From: Burkholderia lata
GTDB taxonomy: Bacteria > Pseudomonadota > Gammaproteobacteria > Burkholderiales > Burkholderiaceae
NCBI RefSeq assembly: GCF_902499335.1
Contig: NZ_CABVQK010000001.1
Coordinates: forward strand, 124,001-188,000
Direction of reading: 5' to 3'
Length of the DNA: 64,000 nt
Below, piece by piece: positions 40,155 through 49,517 of the stretch. The translations under genes and the position numbers were made by a program. The stretch's first letter is position 1, and the number at the start of each line of letters is the position of its first letter. The notes under the pieces were generated by a model. The model saw only the letters and a program-made list of their open reading frames with translations, did no database searches and was not told the origin of the DNA.

Positions 40155-40240
40155 GATTTTCGTCCGCTGGCCGCATGAATCGACGGCCTTGCCGGCTCGC
40201 AAAATCGCGCGGCGCCCGGTGGTAGGATTGCCCTTGCCCG

Positions 40241-41251
40241 ATGCCAATCCCGCCACCCATGCCGCTCATCCGAATCTGGGCTGTCGAACATGCCCTTGCA
40301 TCCGGCGTCGCCGCGCCGACCGACATTCTCACGGCGGCCAACCATCTCGCCGCGACGACGTCGCAGGGCCGCGCGAGTGCACCGTTTCGCTGGCGCGTCG
40401 AATCGGTCGGCGGACGGCCGGTGCGCGCAAGCTCCGGCCAGGTCATCCCGGTCGATGGCGCGATCGACGGCAGCAGTCCCGCCGACGCGATCTGGCTGAC
40501 GAGCCCGTTCGTCGCGGATCTCGAGCGGCTGCTCGACCGGCCCGCGGCACTCGCCCCGCTGTTCGACGCGCTGCGCCGGCAACACGCGCGCGGCACGCTG
40601 ATCGCGACGTACTGCACCGGCACATTCCTGCTCGCGGAGGCCGGCTTGCTCGACGGCCGCCTTGCCACGACGCACTGGTCGAAAGCATCCAGCTTCCGTG
40701 CCCGCTATCCGGACGTGGCGCTGCGTGCGTCGGACATCCTGACCGAGCAGGACGGGATTTTGTGCGGCGGCACCGTCACCTCGTACCAGAATCTCGCGTT
40801 GCGCGTCATCGAAAAACTGGCGAATGCGCGCCTTGCCGCGTCGGTCGCCAGGCTCATGCTGATCGACATGAACCGCGTCTCGCAGGATTCATTCATCGAC
40901 CTCGACCGGATGGGCCATCGCGGGCACGACGATGCGACCATCGCGCGTGCCCAGCGCTGGATGGAAAAGCACCTGCGGGAACCCTTCAGCCTCGCCCGGC
41001 TGAGCGATCACGTCGCGATGAGCGAACGCACGCTCCATCGCCGCTTCAGGGACGCGGTGGGCGCGCCGCCGCTCAGGTATCTGCAGACGCTCAGGATCGA
41101 AGTCGCGAAGCGCTTGCTCGCGGAAACGAAGCTCGCGATCGACACCGTCTGCGAGCGCGTCGGCTACGCGGACATCAGCGGCTTTCGGCAATTGTTCAAG
41201 CGCGAGACCGGTATCTCCCCTAGCGAGTATCGCCGGCGCTTCACACAATAG
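40241..41251 (+). CDS. GlxA-type AraC-family regulator (DJ-1/PfpI-like + HTH)
   Basis: The 336-residue protein joins an N-terminal DJ-1/PfpI-like amidotransferase domain (about 1-190, with nucleophile-elbow-like TYCTGTFLLAEAGLLDGR) to a C-terminal AraC DNA-binding domain (about 235-335; RAQRWMEKHLREPFSLARLSDHVAMSERTLHRRFRDAVG and VCERVGYADISGFRQLFKRETGISPSEYRRRF). The second and third sections match the two HTH motifs. Members often respond to amino acid-related or amine metabolites. It precedes a tautomerase-like gene by 149 bases on the same strand, a possible target. Confidence 0.9.
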   Translation: MPIPPPMPLIRIWAVEHALASGVAAPTDILTAANHLAATTSQGRASAPFRWRVESVGGRPVRASSGQVIPVDGAIDGSSPADAIWLTSPFVADLERLLDRPAALAPLFDALRRQHARGTLIATYCTGTFLLAEAGLLDGRLATTHWSKASSFRARYPDVALRASDILTEQDGILCGGTVTSYQNLALRVIEKLANARLAASVARLMLIDMNRVSQDSFIDLDRMGHRGHDDATIARAQRWMEKHLREPFSLARLSDHVAMSERTLHRRFRDAVGAPPLRYLQTLRIEVAKRLLAETKLAIDTVCERVGYADISGFRQLFKRETGISPSEYRRRFTQ

Positions 41252-41400
41252 CCGCGCGCAACAAGCGTCGCACACGATGTCTGAAATGGCATCGTCGAAT
41301 GGCAGTTTCGCCACTGCGCGCATCGGCACGAGGTCCATACACTGGATTCACGCCGCCCCGCCCCGGAGCGGCGCCCTCTCCACCGAGCCAGGACACCGTC

Positions 41401-41964
41401 ATGCCGATGATCGACGTCACCATCCCCGAAGGTGCGCTCGCACCGCAGGCCGAAGCACGACTGATGGAAGCGCTAACTGATACGCTGATCCGTCACGAGG
41501 AGCTCGATCCCGACAATCCGCGCGTGCGGGACGTGACCTGGATCTTCGTCCATCGGCCTGCGGCCGTGTATCGCGCCGGGGCTATCGCGCCTGCGCCGAT
41601 CTACCGGATCGTGCCGACCGTGCCGGAAGGTCAGTACACGGACGCCGCACGCGCGGGGCTGATTGCGGACGTGACCGCTGCCGTGGCTCGCGCGGAAGGT
41701 GTGCCGGTCGACGCCGTCGCGACGCGCGTGTGGGTCTTTCCAACGGAAATCGACGACGGTTGCTGGGGTAGCCGCGGTGTGGTGCGGCGCCTGCCGGACA
41801 TCATGGAATATTTCGGCGACGCAGCGCTGCGGGCGCTCGGGGAACAGCGGCTGGCGATCAAGCGGCGCACGGATGCGATCGCGGCGCTCGAAGCCGTGCT
41901 CGCCGCGATGCGCGAGACGCATCAAGACGTAGCGCACGTTCGCGACGCCGGGCTCGCGTACTGA
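41401..41964 (+). CDS. Tautomerase-superfamily protein
   Basis: The 187-residue protein begins MPMIDVTIPEGAL, which exposes Pro after Met removal, the general base of 4-oxalocrotonate tautomerase-like enzymes. It is longer than a 4-OT monomer (about 62 residues) and may contain two such modules: the first at 1-70 and the second about 70-135 with RIVPTVPEGQYTDAARAGLIADVTAAVARAEGV. A C-terminal helical extension follows. The substrate is unknown. It is downstream of the GlxA-type regulator and convergent with a LysR gene. Confidence 0.82.
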   Translation: MPMIDVTIPEGALAPQAEARLMEALTDTLIRHEELDPDNPRVRDVTWIFVHRPAAVYRAGAIAPAPIYRIVPTVPEGQYTDAARAGLIADVTAAVARAEGVPVDAVATRVWVFPTEIDDGCWGSRGVVRRLPDIMEYFGDAALRALGEQRLAIKRRTDAIAALEAVLAAMRETHQDVAHVRDAGLAY

Positions 41965-42028
41965 TGCTCGGCGAGCGCGAAGCGACGACGCGCAACCGCC
42001 CGGAGGCTCACCCGCGATCAGGCGCGAG

Positions 42029-42961
42029 TCATGCCGACGCTTCCGCAAACGAAAGCGGCGCAAGATCCGGATGCGCGCCAAGCCGGTCGACAAGGAAATC
42101 CATCAGCAAACGGCTCCTCTGCGGCAGGTGCATGCGCTGCGGCATACACAGGTGGAGGCCGTAACGGCAGGTCACGTGCCGGGTCAGCAGCGGCACGAGG
42201 CGCCCCTCGCGAATGTGCGCGTGAACCGAATAGCCGAAGAACTGGCCGATCGCGGCGCCGCTCAGCACCGTGTCGAGTTCCGCGTCGATGTCGTTGGTCG
42301 CGATGAACGGGTCGATCTGTCGTGTGTCGACACGACCGTCAACCAGAAATTCCCACGGAAACGGCTTGCCCGTGCGCGGATACAGGAATGCGGTGCAACG
42401 ATGATCGCGCAACGCGTCGATCGTCCGCGGCTCGCCGTGGCGACGCAGATACGCAGGCGCCGCGCAGACGATCAACTGCAGATCGGCGATGCGCCGAGCC
42501 ACGAGCCCGCTGTCGGGCAGATTGCCGGTCCGCACGGCAATGTCGATCCGCTGTTCGACGATGTCGGCCATGTCGTCGCTGACGATCAGCTCGGCCGTGA
42601 CGCCCGGCTGCCGGTCGCAGAATTCGCCGAGCAGCGGCGCGAGAAAGCGCCTGGCCAGCGAATACGGCGCCGCAACACGGATCGTGCCGGCCGCGTGCGC
42701 CCGATCGTCGTCGAGCATGCGCAGCGCGCTCTCCAGTTCTCCGACCGCGCCGCGGCACTGCGCAAGCAGGCGTTCGCCCTCGAGCGTCAGTACGATTCCG
42801 CGCGTCGAGCGCTGGAGCAGCCGCACGTTCAACAGTGCTTCCAGCGCTGCGACCTGCTTGCTGGCAGCTTGCGGCGTCATGCCCAACTCGCGGGCGCCCG
42901 CGCTGATGCCGCCCGCGGCCGCGATACGGACGAATACCGTCAGCGCCTTCAACCGATCCAT
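42029..42961 (-). CDS. LysR-family transcriptional regulator
   Basis: The 310-residue protein has the HTH MDRLKALTVFVRIAAAGGISAGARELGMTPQAASKQVAALEALLNVRLLQRSTRG and the substrate-binding domain from about residue 90. It belongs to the CrgA/DmlR-like subgroup ([13 protein letters not shown]). It is divergent from the cupin-SDR-aldo/keto reductase genes 165 bases away, which are its probable targets. Confidence 0.9.
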   Translation of the reverse strand: MDRLKALTVFVRIAAAGGISAGARELGMTPQAASKQVAALEALLNVRLLQRSTRGIVLTLEGERLLAQCRGAVGELESALRMLDDDRAHAAGTIRVAAPYSLARRFLAPLLGEFCDRQPGVTAELIVSDDMADIVEQRIDIAVRTGNLPDSGLVARRIADLQLIVCAAPAYLRRHGEPRTIDALRDHRCTAFLYPRTGKPFPWEFLVDGRVDTRQIDPFIATNDIDAELDTVLSGAAIGQFFGYSVHAHIREGRLVPLLTRHVTCRYGLHLCMPQRMHLPQRSRLLMDFLVDRLGAHPDLAPLSFAEASA

Positions 42962-43125
42962 TCGCAGCTCCCGTCAAACCCGGAACGCCCGGGCAATCGT
43001 CCATCGCATCGCAACGCCTGTCCGGCCGGTTGAATCGGTTTCAACCGGTCGGGTGCTATTCGCGCGGCACCCTGCTTCGCACAATGGCGCTGTATTCGAT
43101 ACCCGGAGCCAAACGGCTCGCCGCC

Positions 43126-43584
43126 ATGAACACATTTTCATTTTCAGCCGTTTCGCGAACCGTCTTCGCGGCCGCATTGATCGTCGCCGGTTCGCCGCGA
43201 GCCACCGCACAGGAAGCGGACGCGGGTAGCCGCGTGACCGAGACGGTACTGCTGCGAACCACGCATGCGTGGGACGGCTCGCGGTATCGCACCTATCCGT
43301 CAGGACAACCGGAGATCACGGTCGTACGCTACACGATTCCGCCGCACGCGGTATTGCCGTGGCATACGCATCCGTCGATCAACATCGGCTACGTGCTGTC
43401 GGGCCACCTGACCGCCGTGCGCCGCAGCGACGGCAAGCGGCTGGCGCTCGGCCCCGGCGACGTGGTGCCGGAAATGGTCGACGGCGCCCATCGCGGCGAA
43501 ACCGGCGACGAGCGCGCCGAACTGATCGTGTTCTACGCCGGCGCGCCTGGCACGCCCCTGACGGTGCCCGACCACCGGGACTAA
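43126..43584 (+). CDS. Exported cupin-domain protein
   Basis: The 152-residue product from the ATG at 43126 has a signal peptide (VFAAALIVAGSPRATAQEA). An upstream in-frame ATG at 43084 is possible. The cupin_2 barrel shows the metal-binding motif PWHTHPSINIGYVLSGHLTA and the second motif with GPGDVVPEMVDGAHRG. The catalytic role is unclear. It is first in a run of three genes (cupin, SDR, aldo/keto reductase) that faces a divergent LysR regulator. Confidence 0.82.
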   Translation: MNTFSFSAVSRTVFAAALIVAGSPRATAQEADAGSRVTETVLLRTTHAWDGSRYRTYPSGQPEITVVRYTIPPHAVLPWHTHPSINIGYVLSGHLTAVRRSDGKRLALGPGDVVPEMVDGAHRGETGDERAELIVFYAGAPGTPLTVPDHRD

Positions 43585-43648
43585 GCACCTCGACCATGCG
43601 CCGGCCCGCCGGCCAGATCGCTTCCCTTTACATGGAGCCACTCTCGCC

Positions 43649-44452
43649 ATGCCCGATTCACGAAGCTTGCCATCATCTCCCGCCACGACGCGCCCCCGGC
43701 TCGACGGACGCGTCGCGCTCGTCACCGGCGGCGGCACCGGCATCGGCCGGGCGGCCGCGCTCGCATTCGCGCGGGAAGGCGCCCGCGTCGTCGTCGCCGG
43801 ACGGCGCGCGGCGCCGCTCGACGAAACCGTGCGCGCGATTACCGGGCGCGGTGGCGAAGCCTTCGCGATGGCCATCGACGTCGGATCCGCCGATGGCGTG
43901 CGCGCGCTCGTCGACGCAACGATCGGACGCTACGGCGCGTTGCATGCTGCGTTCAACAATGCGGGTACGGAAGGCACGTTCGCGCCGATCGTGGAACAAA
44001 CCGAGGCCGACTTCGACAAGGTGATCGCAACCAATCTCAAGGGTGCGTGGCTGTCGATCAAATACGAAATGGAGGCGATGCTCGCGCACGGCGGCGGCGT
44101 GATCGTCAATACGTCGTCGTGGCTCGCGAAAGGCGCGCTTGCCGGCTCGTCGACCTATTCGGCCAGCAAGGGCGCGCTCGATGCGCTGGTGCGCGCGGTC
44201 GCACTCGAAGGCGGCCCGCACGGCATCCGGATCAACAACGTGAACCCCGGCATCATCGACACGCCGATGGCGCGCCGCTTCGGCGACGACAAGATGTTCC
44301 GCCCGTTCGCCGCATTCACGCCCGCCCGGCGGATCGGCACGCCCGAGGACGTGGCTGATGCGGCCGTCTGGCTCTGCAGCGACGAAGCGCGCTTCGTGAC
44401 AGGCGAATCGCTGCTGGTCGACGGCGGCTACACGATCGGCGGCATGCGCTGA
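43649..44452 (+). CDS. Short-chain dehydrogenase/reductase
   Basis: The 267-residue protein is a classical SDR: cofactor motif TGGGTGIGRAAALAFAREG, NNAG in FNNAGTEG, and the catalytic Ser/YSASKGALD (Tyr and Lys). A basic residue after the second strand (GRRAA) suggests NADP(H). The C-terminus has the usual SEEARFVTGESLLVDGGYTIGG-like end. The substrate is unknown. It lies 64 bases after the cupin gene and 26 bases before the aldo/keto reductase. Confidence 0.92.
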   Translation: MPDSRSLPSSPATTRPRLDGRVALVTGGGTGIGRAAALAFAREGARVVVAGRRAAPLDETVRAITGRGGEAFAMAIDVGSADGVRALVDATIGRYGALHAAFNNAGTEGTFAPIVEQTEADFDKVIATNLKGAWLSIKYEMEAMLAHGGGVIVNTSSWLAKGALAGSSTYSASKGALDALVRAVALEGGPHGIRINNVNPGIIDTPMARRFGDDKMFRPFAAFTPARRIGTPEDVADAAVWLCSDEARFVTGESLLVDGGYTIGGMR

Positions 44453-44478
44453 CCGGCGCCGCGACGGAGGAAGAACCG

Positions 44479-45450
44479 ATGGAATACGTGAGACTGGGAG
44501 CGTCCGGGCTGCAGGTGTCGAGGCTGTGCCTGGGTTGCATGACCTACGGTGACCCGTCGTGGCGCCCGTGGGTCACGACCGAGGAGGAGGCCCGCCCTTT
44601 CATTCGCACGGCACTCGATGCGGGGATCAATTTCTTCGACACGGCCGACATCTACTCGGGCGGCGAGAGCGAGCGCATTCTCGGGCGCGCGCTGCGCGAT
44701 TTCGCGACGCGCGACGATGTGGTGATCGCAACCAAGGCGTTCTTTCCAACCGGCGACGGGCCGAATGCGCGCGGGCTGTCGCGCAAGCATCTGCTCGCCA
44801 GCATCGATGCGTCGCTGCAGCGCCTCGGGACGGACTACGTCGATCTCTACGTGATCCACCGGTTCGATCCGGACACGCCGATCGAAGAAACGCTCGATGC
44901 GCTCGATACCCTCGTGAGGAACGGCAAGGTCCGCTATCTCGGTGCGTCGTCGATGCATGCGTGGCAATTCATGAAGATGCTCGCGTTTCAACGGCATCAC
45001 GGACTCGCCCGATTCGTGTCGATGCAGAGCCAGTACAGCCTGATCTGCCGCGACGACGAGCGCGACATGCTGCCGCTTTGCATGGAAGAAGGGATTGCCT
45101 GCACGCCGTGGTCCCCGCTCGGCCGCGGGCTGCTGGCCGGCTCGCGCGACGCCGCGACGACGCGGGCCGCGACCGACCAGCAAATGGTGTCCTGGTACGA
45201 CGGGCGCGACGCGGTCGCGGCGACCGTCGATACGGTCAGGCAGGTGGCGCAGGCGCGCGGGGTGACGCCCGCGCGGATCGCACTGGCATGGGTGCTGCGC
45301 CGGCCAGGCATCACCGCGCCGATCGTCGGGTTGTCAAAACCGCATCACCCGACCGACGCGCTCGCGGCACTCGACCTGAGACTCGACGATCGCGAGACCG
45401 CGTTGCTCGAGGCCGCATTCGACCGGACAGTCGAACCGGTGCAATGGTGA
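44479..45450 (+). CDS. Aldo/keto reductase
   Basis: The 323-residue protein has the AKR TIM-barrel signatures MEYVRLGASGLQVSRLCLGCMTYG, FDTADIYSGGESERILGRAL (catalytic Asp and Tyr), VIATKAFF (Lys) and YVDLYVIHRFDP (His). It resembles the YajO/YghZ-type branch. GGAGG precedes the ATG. It is the third gene of the cupin-SDR-AKR set, which by its content would reduce or oxidise a small carbonyl compound under LysR control. Confidence 0.92.
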   Translation: MEYVRLGASGLQVSRLCLGCMTYGDPSWRPWVTTEEEARPFIRTALDAGINFFDTADIYSGGESERILGRALRDFATRDDVVIATKAFFPTGDGPNARGLSRKHLLASIDASLQRLGTDYVDLYVIHRFDPDTPIEETLDALDTLVRNGKVRYLGASSMHAWQFMKMLAFQRHHGLARFVSMQSQYSLICRDDERDMLPLCMEEGIACTPWSPLGRGLLAGSRDAATTRAATDQQMVSWYDGRDAVAATVDTVRQVAQARGVTPARIALAWVLRRPGITAPIVGLSKPHHPTDALAALDLRLDDRETALLEAAFDRTVEPVQW

Positions 45451-45966
45451 CCAAGGCCCCGGCAATCCTATCCAGCCGGGGTTTCGACGCCGCGTCGATC
45501 ATGACGGGCACGCGACCGAAGCTGCCAGCCCTCGAAATCGCATGCGCCGTCACATCCGCCGGTGCGGCAAACCGGAAAACGTGCCCCCGGTAACGCCCCG
45601 CAGGGCCCACCGGTCATTGCACTTACTGAAACGCCACTTCCGCAAAGCTCCGCAACTTGCAGACACAAAATCGCATCAAATCAAGGCGCTCCGTCATTTC
45701 GTCTAACTTTTTGCAAAAATACCGTTCACGATTACACAGGGATTTCAGCAGCAATCTGGAAGCAAGTTAGACAACCTTTGCGGGCGGTCAAACGCTGCCT
45801 TCGGAGCTTTACCGGCACACCAAGAGCCTTTAAAAATGAATGCCTTGCACGACTCGCAATCAGCAAAACCAAGGCTCATCAAGGTCAATCAGGGCTATCC
45901 AAGCTCGTCCAAACTGTAATTTCACTGTACAGGACCTGCGCAACCTCCTACCCGAGATAGGTAAGC
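45451..45966. other. Low-GC intergenic region, left edge of the Tad island
   Basis: These 516 bases change visibly from GC-rich sequence (to about 45600) to a mixed composition with AT-rich stretches around 45700-45830. No accepted coding frame, tRNA or clear repeat was seen. Transcription of the aldo/keto reductase and the TadG-like gene converge here. Confidence 0.45.
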
Positions 45967-47031
45967 TCACAACGCGAGCTTTGGCGGCCCATACACACCG
46001 TAATTCGGCCCCGCACCGCTCACGGCCACAGACGCTTTGTAGCCGGAGACAAAATGCCCCATGATGTATTTCCCACTTCCTCCGACAGATGCATCGATTG
46101 CAAATGGAGCGAACGCAACAATCGGCACATAGGACGAGCTCGAACTGTTTGTGACGACAGGCATTAGTACAGTCACGCCTACCGGAACTGAACCGTAAAG
46201 CGCCGTCTTTGCACCTGGGGCGAGGTAAATGCTTTCTCCGATGCTGAGCTGGGTCGGATTACCCGATTGCATCAGGCCCGCGAGCGTTGGTACGTCGTTC
46301 GCGTTACTGAGAAATGATGTCCAGGTACCAGCTGTGCAAGATGAGCCGTATTCCTGCCCGTTCGTGATGGTGAGTTCGTACGGTATGTTCGTCAGCGGGT
46401 AATAAAGTGGCTGATTGGTCGTCGAATTCCAATACTGGTTAAATACGCATTGGTCCAGCGCTATTGGAAACACTCCGCCCGCGCCAATTGACCCCGGCGA
46501 CGTCACGACTGCAACCGCGGTGGCGCTGCCTGACGTACTCGAGACTCCAAGCAGGCCACCCAACAACAGCGGAATATTGCCGCCGTTCACATTGGTTGAG
46601 CGCGACACCGTGACCTGTACAGCAGGTACATCGTACGTACCTGCTGTAATCGTGGCGGACTGCATTCCATAGGGCGTTCGCGTCAAATTCCAATAGCCGG
46701 CCGTAACCGTGCCGGTCGATAGCCGAACTCCTGCCGCCGCGTTGAGCGCAACGGCTTGGTTCGCTGCGGTGGCCGCCTGCGACCAGTTCAGTGTCGTTCC
46801 ACCGGACGTCAAAGCTCTGGCACCCGCGAGCGCGGCCGCATCGGCCGCGTTCTGCAATTGGTTGCGGACAACCGCAACCCAAGCAACATCGACGGCCAAA
46901 GCGCCGAACATCAGCAGCGGAATCAAGAACAGCAGGAAGAAAAGCGCGACGCTCCCCCGCTCTCGCTCGCCCGACACTTGGCATCGGTCGAGACAAGGTA
47001 CCTTGCTGGCCCAGTATGGGACACGTCGCAT
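45967..47031 (-). CDS. TadG-like pilus-assembly protein (first paralog)
   Basis: The 354-residue protein starts with a short basic leader and one transmembrane helix (ERGSVALFFLLFLIPLLMFGALAVDVAWVAVVRNQLQNAADAAALAGARAL), the defining N-terminus of TadG/pilus-assembly (PF13400-type) proteins. The remainder is extracytoplasmic, Ser/Thr/Gly-rich, with segments shared with the second paralog at 48290 (LDQCVFNQYWNST, CTAGTWTSF..NANDVPTL, APGAKTALY, VGGSGKYI). It reads away from the TadE-like gene. GGGAG lies 10 bases before the start. No tad ATPase or prepilin is nearby. GC content is lower than the core genome. Confidence 0.85.
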   Translation of the reverse strand: MRRVPYWASKVPCLDRCQVSGERERGSVALFFLLFLIPLLMFGALAVDVAWVAVVRNQLQNAADAAALAGARALTSGGTTLNWSQAATAANQAVALNAAAGVRLSTGTVTAGYWNLTRTPYGMQSATITAGTYDVPAVQVTVSRSTNVNGGNIPLLLGGLLGVSSTSGSATAVAVVTSPGSIGAGGVFPIALDQCVFNQYWNSTTNQPLYYPLTNIPYELTITNGQEYGSSCTAGTWTSFLSNANDVPTLAGLMQSGNPTQLSIGESIYLAPGAKTALYGSVPVGVTVLMPVVTNSSSSSYVPIVAFAPFAIDASVGGSGKYIMGHFVSGYKASVAVSGAGPNYGVYGPPKLAL

Positions 47032-47853
47032 AAATTGCAGCTCCCATTTTCCTCAGTCGCATCGACAACAATATTACAAAACGCTGAGACTGCATAACGA
47101 AGGCGCATAAAAGTGCATAGAAGAATCGCCACGCCGATCGCCGCGCCGACCGCGCTAGGCGGCCCCAGGCACCGGGCGCATGAGTGCATAAAAATCATTC
47201 ATTTTTGCGGGCAGGTGGGGCGGGGTCACAACTGCGCGCGCCGGGTGAGAGTCGGCATCTTCCGACTCTCACCCGGCCCCGTGCCGCCACGTGGCACGGG
47301 GCCTCCGGCTCGCCACCGGTCTGTCGCGGGCAGACGGGTAGCCCACCCCGCCGCTTGCGGCAGTCTCCTTGGCGAGCGGCTGAGCCGGCCGGCATGCGCA
47401 GGGAGATGGAAAAAGCCCGCCCTAGATTTGCCCGGCAAACAACGGAGAGGAATGTCGACGGTCACCCTTCGGACTCTTCGGCGTTTCAGATTTGAATCTT
47501 CCAGGCCAATCTCTCCCCTTCCAACGTGCATGAGCTTGTAGGTGGAGCGCGCAGTCGACGCGGAATTTGTGTTTCACGGTACAAGCCTGAAACACTTCCG
47601 ATGCCACCCCATTTTTTGTCCGTCCATAGCTCAATCAAGCGCCTCATGCCACAAGCGAGGACTGCGTATGGCACGCGTTTTGCTAAGTCACTGACCAAGT
47701 GTGGGCGTGTATTTGGGACACGGCACGTTCGGTTCGTGCAACCGGATGGCGCGCCTCCATCTGCGCATTCAAATGCGACGAATCGACGCACTGATGGCGA
47801 TCTGGTCAGCGGACGCTGCAAGCCACAAAGGCTTGGCTCAACGGGGAAAAATA
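47032..47853. other. Divergent intergenic region of the Tad island
   Basis: These 822 bases separate the two Tad transcription units. The only clear structure is the pair of long inverted repeats at 47240-47303. Several open frames exist but none has domain content or a convincing start. Promoters for both directions should lie here; a TGGCACG element (47292) is not followed by the TTGC half of a sigma-54 site. Confidence 0.45.
47240..47303. repeat. Two adjoining perfect inverted repeats (16 bp and 11 bp stems)
   Basis: Bases 47240-47255 pair exactly with 47262-47277 around CATCTT. Bases 47275-47285 pair exactly with 47293-47303 around a seven-base loop. The two share three bases (47275-47277), so both full hairpins cannot form at once. 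No T-run follows on either strand. Confidence 0.75.
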
Positions 47854-48279
47854 ATGACGAATCGGAAAAACTGGCAGAAGCAACGAGGCGTTGCTGTTGT
47901 GGAATTTGCACTGGTACTTCCCGTGCTGCTACTGATTCTGTTCGGCATTATCGAGTTCGGACTTGTGATGTTCGACCAAGCCGTCATCACAAACGCAAGC
48001 CGGGAAGGTGCGCGCGCGGGGATTGTTCTCAAAACGCCGAAAGCGACAACAACCGACATACAGACGGTCGCTCTCAACTACTGCCAAAGCCACCTGATCA
48101 GTTTGGGCAACACGTCAGCCCCTACTGTCTCCGTTCCGTCGGGCCAAGGTGGAAGTTTTGGTACGCCACTCACTGTCACTGTCACATACAAATTCACTGG
48201 ACTGGCTTTGGGTTCGTGGATCGGTCCGTTCAGCAAGCTGCTAACGTTGACGGCTACTACTGTCATGAACAATGAATGA
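47854..48279 (+). CDS. TadE-like pilus-assembly protein
   Basis: The 141-residue protein begins MTNRKNWQKQRGVAVVEFALVLPVLLLILFGIIEFGLVMFDQAVITNASREGARAG, a full match to the TadE N-terminal signature (RG.A.VEFAL...LL..GI.E). This is the pseudopilin-like segment cleaved by prepilin peptidases in known tad systems. The remainder is a small beta-rich domain. GGGGAAAA lies before the ATG. The next gene, a TadG-like protein, starts 10 bases later. Confidence 0.88.
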   Translation: MTNRKNWQKQRGVAVVEFALVLPVLLLILFGIIEFGLVMFDQAVITNASREGARAGIVLKTPKATTTDIQTVALNYCQSHLISLGNTSAPTVSVPSGQGGSFGTPLTVTVTYKFTGLALGSWIGPFSKLLTLTATTVMNNE

Positions 48280-48289
48280 GGAGCCGGTC

Positions 48290-49498
48290 ATGGATCGCAC
48301 TCGCTCACAGTCGGTAGAGGCGCCTTGTTCGCTCAGACAGTCGATGTACAACCGCTGCGGTTCGAAGAGTCGTCGGAATCAAAGAGGTGCGGTAGCGATA
48401 ACCGTCGCTCTCTTGATGTCGATTCTGCTCGGCTTCGCCGCGCTCGCAATCGATGTCGGCTATCTTTTTGTTGTCCGGAATGAACTGCAAAACGCAGCCG
48501 ATGCTGCCGCGCTGGCCGGTGCGCCATGCATCTACCCGCGAGCGCTATGCGGCAATACAAAAACCGCGGCTCCAGATTGGGCAACGGCCCAAGCACAGGC
48601 CGTGCTGGGTGTCTCGTTAAACAAGTCGTCAAATAAAACGCTGACGGGATATACGTCCGATGTGTCGTACGGTTACTGGGACGTCACTGGCAGCGTTAAG
48701 GGCCTTCAAACATCGATGCCGCCTTCGCCCGCCATTGGCAAGCCTGCCGTGCAGGTGGTGGTCACTCGTTCAGGAACGAAGAATGGCGGCGGTGTTCCCT
48801 CTTTTCTGGCGAGGCTTTGGGGTTTCCAGTCTGTGCCCGAGAACGCCGTGGCCGTCGCGGTCGTTTCGGACCCCGGAAACGTTGGCTCCGGTTCGTTATT
48901 CCCGGTTGCGCTGACGAAATGCATGTATGACCAGTATTGGGATTCGACAAACGGAAAACCCAAAGTTGCGACCTCCACGACGCCGCCGGGCTCAGGGCAG
49001 CCAAACCAAACGGTCGGACAACCGTACACCTTTTATGTGACCTCGTCATACCATGCTGGTCCTTGCGAAGCAGGTCAATGGACGACATTCGATACAACGG
49101 CAAATGATGTTCCGACCGTGCGCAACTTGATATCCAGCGGCAATCCGAATCCGGCAGCAGTGGGATCACCTAGTGGTGTTTGCTCGACACCGGACGCAAC
49201 ATGCACCTATATCCAGCCCGGCACGAAGACGACGCTGTATACGTCCGTCAACGACTGTAGCGCCGCAGGCAACAAAGCTTGCGAGTATGTCCTGGTCCCG
49301 ATTGTTCAGGATCTCACGACAACGTCCTACGAGCGAATCCTTGCATTTGCGTGTGTACACATTGATCAAGCAGTTGGCGGAAGCGGGAAGTACATCCAAA
49401 TGGAGATGAGCAACAATCCGGACAAATGCCAAGCATCGGGGGCAGGTGGTGTCGGGCCGTACTATGGCGCGCTCACGCCTGCGCGATTGGTCGAATGA
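48290..49498 (+). CDS. TadG-like pilus-assembly protein (second paralog)
   Basis: The 402-residue product starts at the ATG at 48290, seven bases after GGAG. An ATG at 48272 overlapping the TadE end is less likely. The hydrophobic signature QRGAVAITVALLMSILLGFAALAIDVGYLFVVRNELQNAADAAALAGA is followed by a long extracytoplasmic part with several Cys. It shares blocks with the first paralog (LTKCMYDQYWDST, CEAGQWTTF..ANDVPTV, QPGTKTTLY, VGGSGKYI). It is co-transcribed with the TadE-like gene and the small membrane protein downstream. Confidence 0.87.
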   Translation: MDRTRSQSVEAPCSLRQSMYNRCGSKSRRNQRGAVAITVALLMSILLGFAALAIDVGYLFVVRNELQNAADAAALAGAPCIYPRALCGNTKTAAPDWATAQAQAVLGVSLNKSSNKTLTGYTSDVSYGYWDVTGSVKGLQTSMPPSPAIGKPAVQVVVTRSGTKNGGGVPSFLARLWGFQSVPENAVAVAVVSDPGNVGSGSLFPVALTKCMYDQYWDSTNGKPKVATSTTPPGSGQPNQTVGQPYTFYVTSSYHAGPCEAGQWTTFDTTANDVPTVRNLISSGNPNPAAVGSPSGVCSTPDATCTYIQPGTKTTLYTSVNDCSAAGNKACEYVLVPIVQDLTTTSYERILAFACVHIDQAVGGSGKYIQMEMSNNPDKCQASGAGGVGPYYGALTPARLVE

Positions 49499-49517
49499 CG
49501 AGAAGGAGACCTAGGAT

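Noticed and set aside
45562..45960. Open frame of 132 codons at the left edge of the Tad island
   Set aside because: No recognisable domain, no Shine-Dalgarno, and it ends exactly opposite the TadG-like gene; treated as chance.
47292..47310. TGGCACG as -24 element of a sigma-54 promoter
   Set aside because: The -12 TTGC element is missing and the bases belong to a perfect hairpin.
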